Notes under the pieces: model-generated | Told to the model about the DNA's origin: nothing | What the model saw: the letters and a program-made list of their open reading frames with translations, nothing else | Database searches by the model: none | Part shown: piece by piece, positions 1 to 6,879 of the stretch | Numbering within the stretch: the first letter of the stretch is position 1 | How the letters are laid out: each line of letters starts with the position of its first letter | Program-made: the position numbers and the translations under genes | NCBI GenBank assembly: GCA_021810735.1 | Contig: JAJZIF010000112.1 | Span: 1-9,299, forward strand | Reading direction: 5' to 3' | DNA from: Acidobacteriota bacterium | Lineage (GTDB): Bacteria > Acidobacteriota > Terriglobia > Terriglobales > Acidobacteriaceae | DNA: 9,299 nt

Positions 1-169
1 TCAGCAGAAGACCCGCAGCCGTCAATAACACTGCCTCAAGGCTTCCCGCTGCCTCGAATAAGATGTTCGTCATGCTAGAACTCACCCCAAAAAGCGTGAG
101 ACCAAGAGCAATCATGAATAAGCCTTGAACGATCAAGACAATGGCGTGAACTTTTGCCTCTCTAACCAT
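1..169 (-). CDS. Small membrane protein, 5' part only (runs off left edge)
   Basis: The first 56 codons of a gene read leftwards from an ATG at 169-167 and continue past the window edge with no stop. A near-ideal Shine-Dalgarno sequence, GGAGGT (180-175), sits five bases before the ATG, which fixes the start well. The visible protein begins MVREAKVHAIVLIVQG and has two hydrophobic stretches, roughly residues 8-29 and 43-56, separated by a short polar link (SSSMTN). This fits a small multi-helix inner-membrane protein. The glycine- and leucine-rich helices loosely recall HdeD/DUF308-type proteins, but the fragment is too short to assign a family and I give no function. It is transcribed in the same direction as the efflux operon, but more than 700 bases separate them, so it is unlikely to belong to it. 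Confidence 0.7.
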   Translation of the reverse strand, partial: MVREAKVHAIVLIVQGLFMIALGLTLFGVSSSMTNILFEAAGSLEAVLLTAAGLLL

Positions 170-393
170 ATGCTACCTCCCTCGTAAATTTGCATTCTCC
201 ACGATGCGCCGAGCTACCCTTCTCCGAAGGAAGAATCGGAATGCAGCGGAACAACCGAAGCGATAGGTACATTCCAGTTGGCAAAGGAAGCAAGCGTTTT
301 GCTTCCTTGTGCCCAATACACCTAAAGTTCGCGTTGGGCTCCCGATCCAATGCATCCATTGCCGGGGCCATACATCCAAAAGATGGCACAGTG
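170..393. other. Non-coding spacer before the broken regulator gene
   Basis: This spacer separates the leftward membrane-protein gene from the rightward Lrp-like remnant. Apart from the ribosome-binding site of the left gene (175-180) and the inverted repeat at 284-308, I see only a short CAATG/CATTG inverted repeat (348-361). Open frames exist on both strands here, but their products look like no protein family and none has a ribosome-binding site. The region would have to contain the promoter of the left-hand gene, though I could not pick a convincing -35/-10 pair. Confidence 0.5.
284..308. repeat. Perfect 10-bp inverted repeat (hairpin)
   Basis: AAGGAAGCAA (284-293) and TTGCTTCCTT (299-308) are exact reverse complements around the five-base loop GCGTT. 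Neither strand has a run of T directly after the stem, so it is not a textbook intrinsic terminator. Its place upstream of the left-hand gene (start 169) and of the broken Lrp-like gene (start 394) would suit an operator or a transcript-end structure. Function is unknown. Confidence 0.6.
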
Positions 394-611
394 ATGGAAA
401 GGGATAACAATTCTTTCGACCCGATTGGCCGCAAGGCCCTGGATGATTTTCAGAAGAATGCGCGTATCCCTTTTACAGCACTGCCGGAGGGCCGGACTAT
501 CAACGTCGACTGTTATCGTACGCGCATCGCATCGAAGAAGCGGGTATCATCACCGGCCACCGGCTCAAGCAGAGCAAACGCAAACAGAAATCCCAACCCG
601 CCACCAGGTAG
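394..611 (+). pseudogene. Broken Lrp/AsnC-family transcriptional regulator (N-terminal HTH part)
   Basis: Three consecutive frames together spell the N-terminal helix-turn-helix region of an Lrp/AsnC regulator, in family order. The first frame, from ATG 394, gives FDPIGRKALDDFQKNARIPF, matching the usual LDxIDRKILxxLQxNARIxF opening. The second frame, from about 485, gives RRAGLSTSTVIVRA, matching the recognition part GxxVGLSxxAVxxRV. The third frame, from about 528, gives RIEEAGIITGHRLKQ, matching RLEEAGIIxGYRA, and then meets TAG at 609-611. Each shift is +1, near bases 484 and 524-527, so two small indels would explain both. Intact Lrp/AsnC proteins are about 150 residues with a C-terminal RAM ligand-binding domain, which is not recognisable here. 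No good ribosome-binding site precedes the ATG. I read this as a decayed gene; sequencing error is the alternative, but two shifts, a stop and a lost C-terminus argue for decay. Confidence 0.65.
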
Positions 612-886
612 GCTCATCCAAACCCCACCGGAGAAACAGTGCTGCAAGTATGCCGTCTTCCGCTACGCTCCAGAACCATACTTCCAGCCTATCTGTTGGC
701 CGATTTTTACTCTGAAATACTTTGACAGTCCCAATCTGACCAGCGAGGCAGCATGCCTTATTGGGAACATCCCGCTACAGATCATGAAGGGCTTCGGCAC
801 ACTCTATGCCACAGCCCGTAGCAAGGATAGAACGGAACTCGCCGTCGAATTCAAGGTTGCCTCAGCGCTTACCTGAAGTTGCGGCC
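612..886. other. Gene-free stretch, possibly the decayed 3' part of the Lrp-like gene
   Basis: No intact gene is supported here. One plus-strand frame stays open to a stop at 874-876, and its product has a faint match to a RAM-domain entry (IQTPPEKQCCKYAVFRYAPE, about 619-678, resembling the family's PEKYxxF...PEVLECH pattern). The rest is not recognisable. The stretch could be the degraded remainder of the regulator. I found no clear stem-loop plus T-run to end the leftward efflux operon, whose last gene stops at 887. Confidence 0.35.
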
Positions 887-2482
887 CTAGTGCGCACCGG
901 CGGCTGCGGCCTCCTCGGCCTTGCTGGGTTTGCGCAAGAGGAAAACGATGGGGGCAAGAACTGCTACGAGCATGCTCATGACCCAGAAAGCATTGACATA
1001 TCCGACCACCCTCGCTTGTTGCGAAATGATTTCGGAAAGCTGCGCGAGCGCTTTGTGACTGGCCGTGAGGCGGTTAAAGCCCATGCTCATAAAGTTGCTG
1101 GTAAGTGCGGCAAGCTGTTGTTGAAAGAAGGGGTTGGCATGATTGGAATGAGCGGTCATATTGACCCGCTGGGTTTGTTGCTGGCGAGCCATAAATGTGT
1201 TGAGGATGGAGATCCCAATCGCTCCGCCGATGTTGCGGGAAAAATTGCTCAGGCCAGAGACCTGGTTGTGCTTTTCTGGTGGTACGCCCACGTAGTTGAG
1301 CGTTGTGATGTTGACAAAGATAAAGGGCAGGCCGACGACCTGAATGACGCGTAGCCAGAGCATTGTTTGGAAGCTTATGCCGAGATAGACAATGGTGAGG
1401 TGGTGCAGTCCGATCGCCGTCATGATAAAGCCGAAAGCCATTACCCAACGGCGATCGAACCTTGCGCCCGCAATTGCCGCCACCGGCATCAGCAGCATCA
1501 ACGTGAGGCCGCCGGGCATCAGGGCGAGACCGGCGCGTTCCGCAGTGTAACCCAGTTCGTTCTGCACGAATTGCGGGATAAGGATGGTCGAGCCGTTGAG
1601 CACAAAACCGAGCACAAAGCTGAAGAGAATGGACGTGGCGAAGTTGCGGTTCTTGAGCAGCCGCAGATCGATGATGGGATCATCGTGCGTCCATTCCCGG
1701 ATGATGAGGAATGTAAGCGCAATGGCGGCGATGATGAAGAAGATTGTGATTACGTGCGAGCCGAACCAGTCGTCCTCCTGTCCCTTGTCGAGGACGTATT
1801 GCAGGAAGCCGATGCCCACGACGATGAGCCCGATACCCATATAGTCGGGACGGATGCTGGAGCGCTTCAGGTTCTTGAGCCAAGGTGGGTCATGCACGAT
1901 GCGGTGCGTGAGAAAAAGCGACAGAGCGCCGATCGGCGCGTTGATGAAAAATATCCAGTGCCAGCTATAGTTGTCGGTAATCCAGCCACCCACAGTGGGG
2001 CCGATGGCTGGAGCGACGATGACCGCGACTCCATACATCGCAAAGGCCATGCCTCGTTGCTTTTCCGAAAAGGTATCGGCCAGGATCGCCTGCTCACTGG
2101 GCTGGAGACCTCCTCCGCCCGCACCCTGCAGGACACGAAAGAAGATAAGCATTGGCAGACTGGTCGCCAGGCCGCACATGACTGAACTGATGGTGAAAAT
2201 GTCTACGCACGTCATGTAGAAGCGTTTGCGGCCCACAACCGTGGTGAGCCATCCGCTGAGCGGCAGCACAATGGCGCTCGAAACCAGGTAGCTGGTAAGG
2301 ACCCAGGTCCCTTCCTCAGTACTGGCTCCCAGATTGCCGGAAATGTGCGGAAGTGCAATGTTGGCGATCGAAGAATCGAGCACCTCCATGAATGTCGCCA
2401 GGGTGACAGTCATGGCGATGATCCATGGGTTCACGCCTTGGCGGACGGCTTCTGCAGCGCCGTTATTGTTGTTGGAGGCCAT
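887..2482 (-). CDS. emrB: EmrB/QacA-type MFS multidrug exporter (DHA2, 14 TM)
   Basis: An inner-membrane proton-driven drug exporter of 531 residues; E. coli EmrB has 512. Conserved features appear in order: NPW before helix 1; helix 1 with the acidic residue in FMEVLDSSIANIALP (D36); WVLTSYLVSSAIVLP (helix 2); motif A GWLTTVVGRKRFY (77-89) in the helix 2-3 loop; RVLQGAGGGGLQP (116-128); and the antiporter motif C GVAVIVAPAIGPTVGGWI (151-168). Further hydrophobic segments to about residue 520 fit 14 helices. The start is unusual: its ATG (2482-2480) overlaps the stop of the fusion-protein gene as TGATG, with no good Shine-Dalgarno sequence, so it probably depends on translational coupling. 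As last gene of the operon it would supply the pump of a tripartite complex with the two upstream products. Substrates cannot be read from sequence. A close paralogue begins at 8965. Confidence 0.95.
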   Translation of the reverse strand: MASNNNNGAAEAVRQGVNPWIIAMTVTLATFMEVLDSSIANIALPHISGNLGASTEEGTWVLTSYLVSSAIVLPLSGWLTTVVGRKRFYMTCVDIFTISSVMCGLATSLPMLIFFRVLQGAGGGGLQPSEQAILADTFSEKQRGMAFAMYGVAVIVAPAIGPTVGGWITDNYSWHWIFFINAPIGALSLFLTHRIVHDPPWLKNLKRSSIRPDYMGIGLIVVGIGFLQYVLDKGQEDDWFGSHVITIFFIIAAIALTFLIIREWTHDDPIIDLRLLKNRNFATSILFSFVLGFVLNGSTILIPQFVQNELGYTAERAGLALMPGGLTLMLLMPVAAIAGARFDRRWVMAFGFIMTAIGLHHLTIVYLGISFQTMLWLRVIQVVGLPFIFVNITTLNYVGVPPEKHNQVSGLSNFSRNIGGAIGISILNTFMARQQQTQRVNMTAHSNHANPFFQQQLAALTSNFMSMGFNRLTASHKALAQLSEIISQQARVVGYVNAFWVMSMLVAVLAPIVFLLRKPSKAEEAAAAGAH

Positions 2483-3732
2483 CAGTCGAGGTGGACCTTT
2501 GGCTCGACCGACATACCGGGCCGCAAGCGGGTAAGCTCCGCCTGTCCCGGGTTGAAGCGGATGCGGACTGGCATACGTTGCACGACTTTGACATAATTGC
2601 CGGTTGCATTTTCCGGAGGCAGTACGCTGGTGATGCTGCCGGTTGCGGCAGGCATGCTTTCCACGGTACCGTCGAAATCGCGGCTGAGCGCATCCACATG
2701 GATAACGACATGCTGGCCGGGATGCATGTGGACCAGTTGGGTTTCCTTAAAGTTCGCAGTCACCCAGAGATCGTCGGTCTCGACGATCATAAAAAGTTGC
2801 TGACCGGCGCTGATGCGGCTGCCGACCTCGGCACTCCGCTGCATGGTGACTCCGGAAACGGGCGCGACGATATGGCAATACTGCAGGTTGAGCCGGGCCT
2901 GTTCCAGTTGCGCCCGCACGGAGACTGCATTTGCGGTCTGCGATTGAATGTTCGCTTGCTGAATGGCAATCTGGCGGGGTGCGTTCTCGATGTCCTGGGC
3001 GAGCCGGGTTTGCTGCTGGGCAAGCTGTGCCCTGCGCTGCTCAATGCTCTTTTGCGCTGAGGCGACGGAAGCCTGGCTGGCAGCAACGGCGGCCTGTTGC
3101 GCCGCCGCTGTTGCTGCATAGTTATCATATTCGGCGCGCGCGACTTCATTCTTGCCGTAGAGCAATTTGTAACGCGCGTAGTCGGCCTGAGCGCGGTCAT
3201 TGTTGGCTCGGGCCTGCTGGAGCATTGCGACAGAGTTGTCATATTCATGCTGTGCGACTTCGAGCGCGGCCTGTGCATTGGCCACCTCGGATTTCTGAGT
3301 CGAGACGCTGGTCACGTTGTTCAGTTGCGTGATCGGCAGATTGGGATGCTGCGCGGCGGTTTCTGCGTTTGCCTGGTGGTACTTTGCCTCGGCACTGGCG
3401 AGGGCGACCCGGCTATCGGTTGGATCGAGGTCGACCAGCGGCTGTCCTACTTTGACGTATACGTCATTCTCGACGTAAACGGCACGAATGGTGCCGTCAA
3501 CGCGCGCAGCGATGGGGGCGATATGACCGTCGACCTGGGCATCGTCGGTGCTCTCATAATTGCGCGAATATAGATAGTAAACCAGCGCAGCGAGGAGTAG
3601 AACCGCGATGACAATGGCCGCGATGATGATCGGGCGCGATTTCTTCTTTGCCGACACTTCGTTGATTGCCGGAACATCGCTGCCGGAAGCGCCAGATGTT
3701 GTCGGGTTGGTTTCAATTTTTTGCTCGGCCAT
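2482..3732 (-). CDS. emrA: EmrA/HlyD-type membrane fusion protein (periplasmic adaptor)
   Basis: A 416-residue adaptor that would link the inner-membrane pump to the outer-membrane channel. A cytosolic, polar N-terminus (1-33) precedes one transmembrane helix (about 34-54, IIIAAIVIAVLLLAALVYYL). The first half of the lipoyl-like domain follows (STDDAQVDGHIAPIAARVDG, then VKVGQPLVDLDPTDS). Next comes a long Ala/Gln-rich coiled-coil hairpin (about 115-275), then the second lipoyl half (CHIVAPVSGVTMQRSAEVGS) and a beta-barrel region (LWVTANFKETQLVHMHPGQ). It ends with RLRPGMSVEPKVHLD, typical of EmrA. AAAGGA (3746-3741) lies eight bases before the ATG, which supports the start. The gene begins 12 bases after the channel gene and shares one base with the pump gene, so all three are surely co-transcribed. 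The size is a little above E. coli EmrA (390), mostly in the coiled coil. Confidence 0.95.
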   Translation of the reverse strand: MAEQKIETNPTTSGASGSDVPAINEVSAKKKSRPIIIAAIVIAVLLLAALVYYLYSRNYESTDDAQVDGHIAPIAARVDGTIRAVYVENDVYVKVGQPLVDLDPTDSRVALASAEAKYHQANAETAAQHPNLPITQLNNVTSVSTQKSEVANAQAALEVAQHEYDNSVAMLQQARANNDRAQADYARYKLLYGKNEVARAEYDNYAATAAAQQAAVAASQASVASAQKSIEQRRAQLAQQQTRLAQDIENAPRQIAIQQANIQSQTANAVSVRAQLEQARLNLQYCHIVAPVSGVTMQRSAEVGSRISAGQQLFMIVETDDLWVTANFKETQLVHMHPGQHVVIHVDALSRDFDGTVESMPAATGSITSVLPPENATGNYVKVVQRMPVRIRFNPGQAELTRLRPGMSVEPKVHLD

Positions 3733-3744
3733 TCGATAGGTCCT

Positions 3745-5295
3745 TTACTTCTCTTGGAGCAAAGTTGGAACACTCTGTTCCGCTTCGCCCATGGCGCGCG
3801 CTAGACTGATGCGTGCAAGGTTCTCGGCATAGAGAGCGTTGACGTAATCGCGATTTGCCGACCCGAGAATCTCCTGCGACTGCACCACCTCTACGGAATC
3901 GGCAACGCCAGCGGTAAAACGATCCAGCGACTGACGCAGGGTGTCGAGTGCCAGCACACGGTTTTCCGCAGCGAGCTTCACCTGTCCCGTTGCCACTTCG
4001 AGATCGAGATAGCTGTTGCGAACGTCCAGTTCGACCTGACCGCGCTGGTCTTCGATCTCGGCACGACGCTGCACCACGGCTGTGTTCGCCTGGTCGGTGT
4101 CGGCCTGAATGCGTCCGCCATTAAAGATTGGCAAATTGACCGATGCAGTCGCGGAGAAGACGTTCGTGCCTTTGTTTGGATTAACGCCCTCAATGCCATA
4201 ATTGCCCTGCACGGCTGCCGTCGGCAGACGTTCGGACCGGGCAGCCTTGAGCGTCTCTTCGGCAACCCGGAGTTGCGCCTCTGCCGCCTTGAGGTCCTGC
4301 CGGGAGGAGAGTGCCTGGCGCAGTGCCGCATCCAGAGGAAGAGGAACTGTCGTGGCGCTGTTCATCTTGCTGGTCAGTGTGATCTCCGCATCCAGTGGGA
4401 TGCCTATAAGACGGGCCAGCAGCAACTTCTGCTTCCGCGCATCGGCCTGCTCGGAAGCAAGCCGCTCCTGTTCCGAGTGCAATTGCACCAGGCTGCGCGT
4501 GGAGTCGATCTGGGCCTTGGTTCCGGCCTGATACTGCGCCGCCGCCTGGTCGTACGAGGCCTGTGCATAGCGGACCTGGTCTTTTTGATAGGCCAGGAGA
4601 GCTTCGCTCGCCAGTACCTGCATATAACTGCCGCATACGGCAAGAACGACAGCTTCGCGCGTATTTTGTGCGTTCAGCTGAGAACCTTGCGCGTTCGCGG
4701 CCGCCGAACGAAGATTGTGGAGCGCCGTCAAGTTGAGCAGGTTGTCCGAAACGTTTGCTGCAGCTTCGTAGTAGTGGAATGGCCCGACCGTGGTTGGGAA
4801 GGCAAGTCCAAGCGAGCCAAAGGAACTGAGCGTCGAGGCGCTGAGACCCTCGGCCTCAAGATCGATCTTCGCGCCTGTCTCAGACGCGCTTGCGCTCACT
4901 GAAGGTAGCAGGACGCCCATCTCGTCACGCTGCTGAGCGCGGGCCTGACGCAGAGCGGCAGAGGCGCCGATCTGGCCGAGGTTGAACTCCAGACCGCGAC
5001 GCACAGCCTCTGCAAGAGAAAGCGCCATGGGGCCGGTGGCGCTTGGGTCGCGTACACTGCCGGCGTAAGGGCCTTGGACCTGAATGGATGGGGAGACAAC
5101 CTCCACGCTGCCTCCGCTGCCCGGCTGTGCGGATTGCTGGGTAGTAACGGTTCCGCTCTGCTGGCGTCCCGAGAGCGGAATGGATGTCGACCTCGATGTA
5201 GGCTGCGGGCTGGGTCCCGCCATCTGTGCCTGGGCACTGGCGATTGTGCCCATGGCGAGTACGAGGACAGCGCCGATACATTGCAATCGCATCAT
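3745..5295 (-). CDS. TolC/OEP-family outer-membrane efflux channel
   Basis: A 516-residue outer-membrane factor, first gene of the efflux operon. A clear signal peptide (MMRLQCIGAVLVLAMGTIASAQA, cleavage likely after ASAQA) leads into about 50 Ser/Gln/Pro-rich residues. Two OEP repeats follow, each opening with the family pattern of an alanine-rich helix: MALSLAEAVRRGLEFNLGQI, then LDAALRQALSSRQDLKAAEA. Each has a long coiled-coil segment and a beta-strand patch (FSATASVNLPIFNGGRI in the second). The only cysteine in the signal is not in a lipobox, so this is not a NodT-like lipoprotein. A GTG at 5307 would add four residues, but it directly abuts the Shine-Dalgarno-like GGAAGG. The tandem ATGs at 5295 and 5292, 12-15 bases downstream of it, are more plausible, and I chose 5295. 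Expression probably starts in the spacer shared with the divergent tetR gene. Confidence 0.93.
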   Translation of the reverse strand: MMRLQCIGAVLVLAMGTIASAQAQMAGPSPQPTSRSTSIPLSGRQQSGTVTTQQSAQPGSGGSVEVVSPSIQVQGPYAGSVRDPSATGPMALSLAEAVRRGLEFNLGQIGASAALRQARAQQRDEMGVLLPSVSASASETGAKIDLEAEGLSASTLSSFGSLGLAFPTTVGPFHYYEAAANVSDNLLNLTALHNLRSAAANAQGSQLNAQNTREAVVLAVCGSYMQVLASEALLAYQKDQVRYAQASYDQAAAQYQAGTKAQIDSTRSLVQLHSEQERLASEQADARKQKLLLARLIGIPLDAEITLTSKMNSATTVPLPLDAALRQALSSRQDLKAAEAQLRVAEETLKAARSERLPTAAVQGNYGIEGVNPNKGTNVFSATASVNLPIFNGGRIQADTDQANTAVVQRRAEIEDQRGQVELDVRNSYLDLEVATGQVKLAAENRVLALDTLRQSLDRFTAGVADSVEVVQSQEILGSANRDYVNALYAENLARISLARAMGEAEQSVPTLLQEK

Positions 5296-5345
5296 CGGGA
5301 CAGGCACCCTTCCGCAGGTTCGCTGAAGCTTCTCACATTAAAAAT

Positions 5346-5365
5346 AATACACGCACGTATGTATT
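5346..5365. promoter_or_regulatory. Probable TetR/AcrR-type operator in the divergent promoter region
   Basis: A 20-bp imperfect palindrome with half-sites AATACA (5346-5351) and TGTATT (5360-5365) around an eight-base core that contains one further symmetric pair. The half-sites resemble the TACATAC/GTATGTA arms known for E. coli AcrR operators. It lies 50 bases from the channel-gene start and 29 bases from the tetR start, where one dimeric repressor could block both promoters. A TATTAT (5349-5344, minus strand), a possible -10 for the efflux operon, overlaps the left half-site. No good -35 is visible. That TetR binds here is inferred from position and symmetry. Confidence 0.6.
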
Positions 5366-5376
5366 TCTTCGAAGAA
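5365..5376. promoter_or_regulatory. Perfect 12-bp palindrome TTCTTCGAAGAA next to the operator
   Basis: TTCTTC (5365-5370) and GAAGAA (5371-5376) form a perfect palindrome with no spacer, sharing one base with the operator-like repeat at 5346-5365. It lies between the two divergent starts, 18 bases before the tetR ATG. It could be a second regulator site or part of a composite operator. No partner protein can be named from sequence. Confidence 0.4.
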
Positions 5377-5394
5377 TTGCAGTAGATTGTTTCC

Positions 5395-6030
5395 ATGGGC
5401 GCAATGAAAGACCGCAGTAAGACCTCTGCTCCGCCAAACAAGCACCGGGAACGTACGGAGGCAACCCTGCGCGAGCTGCTCGACGCAGCCGAGCGCATTT
5501 TTGTGCGCGACGGCTTTGAGCGCGCCCAACTGGAAACGATCGCTGCCGAAACAGGCCGCACGCGTGGCGCCGTCTATGCCCACTTCAAGAGCAAGCAGGA
5601 CCTGTTCCTGGCCTTACTGGAACGGCGCGCCCGCACGCGCATGGACGAGGTGAAGGACGAAGTCCAGCGTGCGAAGTCGCAAAGGGAACGGAAACAAATT
5701 GTGCGCAAAGCATTTGTCGGGGCCATGCTCGATCCCGACTGGGCATTGTTGCTCCTCGAGTTCAAACTGTTTGCACTACGCAACCGCGAATCCCAGGCAC
5801 GCTTGCGTGCGCTGAAGGAGATGCTCTCCCAGGAGAAGAACAGCCTGTTCTCCGGGAGTGCGAAGATCGGCGGCAGACAGCGGGCCGCTCTCGACTTGAG
5901 CTTCGCCGTGCTGCGCGGGATTCCAAGCGCTTTGGTGCTGGAGAGTAAATTCGATCCCGCGCTGGCTTCGGTGGAGAAAACCAGGGCCTTGTTGGCCGCG
6001 ATCTTCGACGCTGTCATGCCGGAGGAATGA
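5395..6030 (+). CDS. TetR/AcrR-family transcriptional repressor
   Basis: A 211-residue regulator with a typical TetR N-terminal DNA-binding domain at residues 20-78. After a basic tail (KDRSKTSAPPNKHRER), helix 1 reads LLDAAERIFVRDGFERAQLE. The HTH is TIAAETGRTRGAVYAHFKSK, followed by QDLFLALLERR. The YxHFxSKxxLF signature is intact. The C-terminal half (80-211) is helical and variable, as expected of a ligand-binding and dimerisation domain, and does not reveal the ligand. The start at 5395 is tentative: neither it nor the alternative ATG at 5404 has a good ribosome-binding site, so translation may be weak or near-leaderless. Divergent orientation to the efflux operon, with a palindrome between, makes it the likely local repressor of the pump and of itself. 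This is known behaviour for AcrR-like regulators but inferred here. Confidence 0.93.
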   Translation: MGAMKDRSKTSAPPNKHRERTEATLRELLDAAERIFVRDGFERAQLETIAAETGRTRGAVYAHFKSKQDLFLALLERRARTRMDEVKDEVQRAKSQRERKQIVRKAFVGAMLDPDWALLLLEFKLFALRNRESQARLRALKEMLSQEKNSLFSGSAKIGGRQRAALDLSFAVLRGIPSALVLESKFDPALASVEKTRALLAAIFDAVMPEE

Positions 6031-6054
6031 GGCCCAAGTTTGGTTTGGCCTTTT
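6031..6054 (+). terminator. Possible weak intrinsic terminator after tetR
   Basis: Directly after the tetR stop, GGCC (6031-6034) pairs with GGCC (6047-6050). Two inner A-T pairs follow after a C/T mismatch, and the run TTTT (6051-6054) comes next. The stem is short and imperfect, so termination would be partial at best. Confidence 0.3.
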
Positions 6055-6092
6055 CGTGCGACGTTTTCGTCTTACCGAGAATCAAAAAGGAG

Positions 6093-6119
6093 TTGCCCTC
6101 GGCCCTGCCGGGGGGGCAA
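6093..6119. terminator. GC-rich stem-loop between tetR and the hydrolase gene
   Basis: TTGCCCTC (6093-6100) pairs with GGGGGCAA (6112-6119), including one G-T wobble. A further GGC/GCC stem (6101-6103 with 6107-6109) closes the small loop CCT. On the minus strand the stem is followed by CTCCTTTTTGAT, a usable U-rich tail. On the plus strand no T-run follows. The stem ends 17 bases before the GGAGGGG ribosome-binding site of the hydrolase gene, so it could instead be a 5'-leader structure of that mRNA. Confidence 0.4.
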
Positions 6120-6145
6120 TCTTATGACGCACCCTGGAGGGGAAA

Positions 6146-6817
6146 ATGAGCGAAACAGTGAAACTGAAGGCGAATGACGGCCATGAATTCGATGCCTATG
6201 TTGCGCGACCGGAAGGCAAGCCGAGAGCGGGGCTGGTGGTCGTCCAGGAGGCCTTCGGGGTGAACCATCATATCCGTTCGGTGGCTGACAGCTATGCGCA
6301 GGATGGATTTCTTGCCATAGCTCCCGCGCTGTTCGACCGCTATGAGCGTGGCGTTCAGCTTGGGTACGACGGGGCCGACATGCAAAAAGCCATGTCCTTT
6401 TTCCCGAACCTCAATATGAATTGGGCGGTGTCCGACACCGCTGCCGCGCTTGGCTACGCACGCACGCTGACCGGCCAAAAGTGCGGTGTGATCGGCTACT
6501 GTTTTGGCGGTACCCTGGCGTGGCTTGCGGCCACACGGCTGCCTGTAGATGCAGCGGTAGGCTATTATGGCGGACAGATTTCCGCTTTTTCCGGCGAACA
6601 GCCGGAATGTCCCGTGATGCTGCATTTCGGCAAACTCGACCGGCACATCCCCAAAGAAGCTGTGGACAAATTACAAGCGGCGCACCCGGAGATCCAGATC
6701 TTCCGGTACGACGCCGACCACGGCTTCAATTGCGACGAGCGCGCCAGTTACAGCGCTCCTGCGGCGAGCGAGGCACGCGCACGCTCCTTGGAATTTCTAA
6801 AGCAGCATCTGTTCTAG
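6146..6817 (+). CDS. Dienelactone hydrolase family protein
   Basis: A 223-residue cytosolic alpha/beta-hydrolase, close to the usual dienelactone hydrolase length of about 230. The Cys-Asp-His triad is visible: C119 in the nucleophile elbow GYCFGG, D165 in GKLDRHIP, and H192 in DADHGFNC. The conserved glutamate of QEAFGVN (E35), which activates the cysteine in known members, is present. Characterised relatives open the lactone ring of chlorocatechol-derived dienelactones, but many genomic copies act on unknown esters or lactones. No chlorocatechol genes are visible here, so I do not name the substrate. The start is fixed by GGAGGGG just before ATG 6146. It lies between a TetR repressor and an exporter gene on the same strand, which hints at handling of a xenobiotic or toxic ester. 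A strong hairpin follows the stop. Confidence 0.92.
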   Translation: MSETVKLKANDGHEFDAYVARPEGKPRAGLVVVQEAFGVNHHIRSVADSYAQDGFLAIAPALFDRYERGVQLGYDGADMQKAMSFFPNLNMNWAVSDTAAALGYARTLTGQKCGVIGYCFGGTLAWLAATRLPVDAAVGYYGGQISAFSGEQPECPVMLHFGKLDRHIPKEAVDKLQAAHPEIQIFRYDADHGFNCDERASYSAPAASEARARSLEFLKQHLF

Positions 6818-6828
6818 CCGGTTGCAAA

Positions 6829-6863
6829 TTTCTGCAGAAACGCGACGCTTGCAGCGTCGCGTT
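6829..6863 (+). terminator. Strong stem-loop after the hydrolase gene
   Basis: AACGCGACGC (6839-6848) and GCGTCGCGTT (6854-6863) are perfect reverse complements around the loop TTGCA, 21 bases after the hydrolase stop. A perfect 12-bp palindrome, TTTCTGCAGAAA (6829-6840), abuts it. The downstream tail CGATTTGAG is only weakly T-rich, so termination efficiency is uncertain. The structure may instead protect the 3' end of the hydrolase transcript. Confidence 0.5.
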
Positions 6864-6879
6864 CGATTTGAGAGCAGCA

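Noticed and set aside
190..876. Long plus-strand open frame (228 codons) across the gene-free left region
   Set aside because: No ribosome-binding site at its start and no family resemblance outside the Lrp-like patch. The regulator similarity crosses three frames, so the frame is open by chance over a decayed gene.
806..1354. 182-codon plus-strand frame overlapping the 3' end of emrB
   Set aside because: Mostly antisense to emrB, with no ribosome-binding site and no family resemblance.
1367..2185. 272-codon plus-strand frame inside emrB
   Set aside because: Antisense shadow of a clear 14-helix pump, with low-complexity charged composition and no start signal.
5296..5307. GTG start at 5307 for the outer-membrane channel
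   Set aside because: The GTG directly abuts the Shine-Dalgarno-like GGAAGG, leaving no spacing. The ATG at 5295 gives a cleaner signal peptide.
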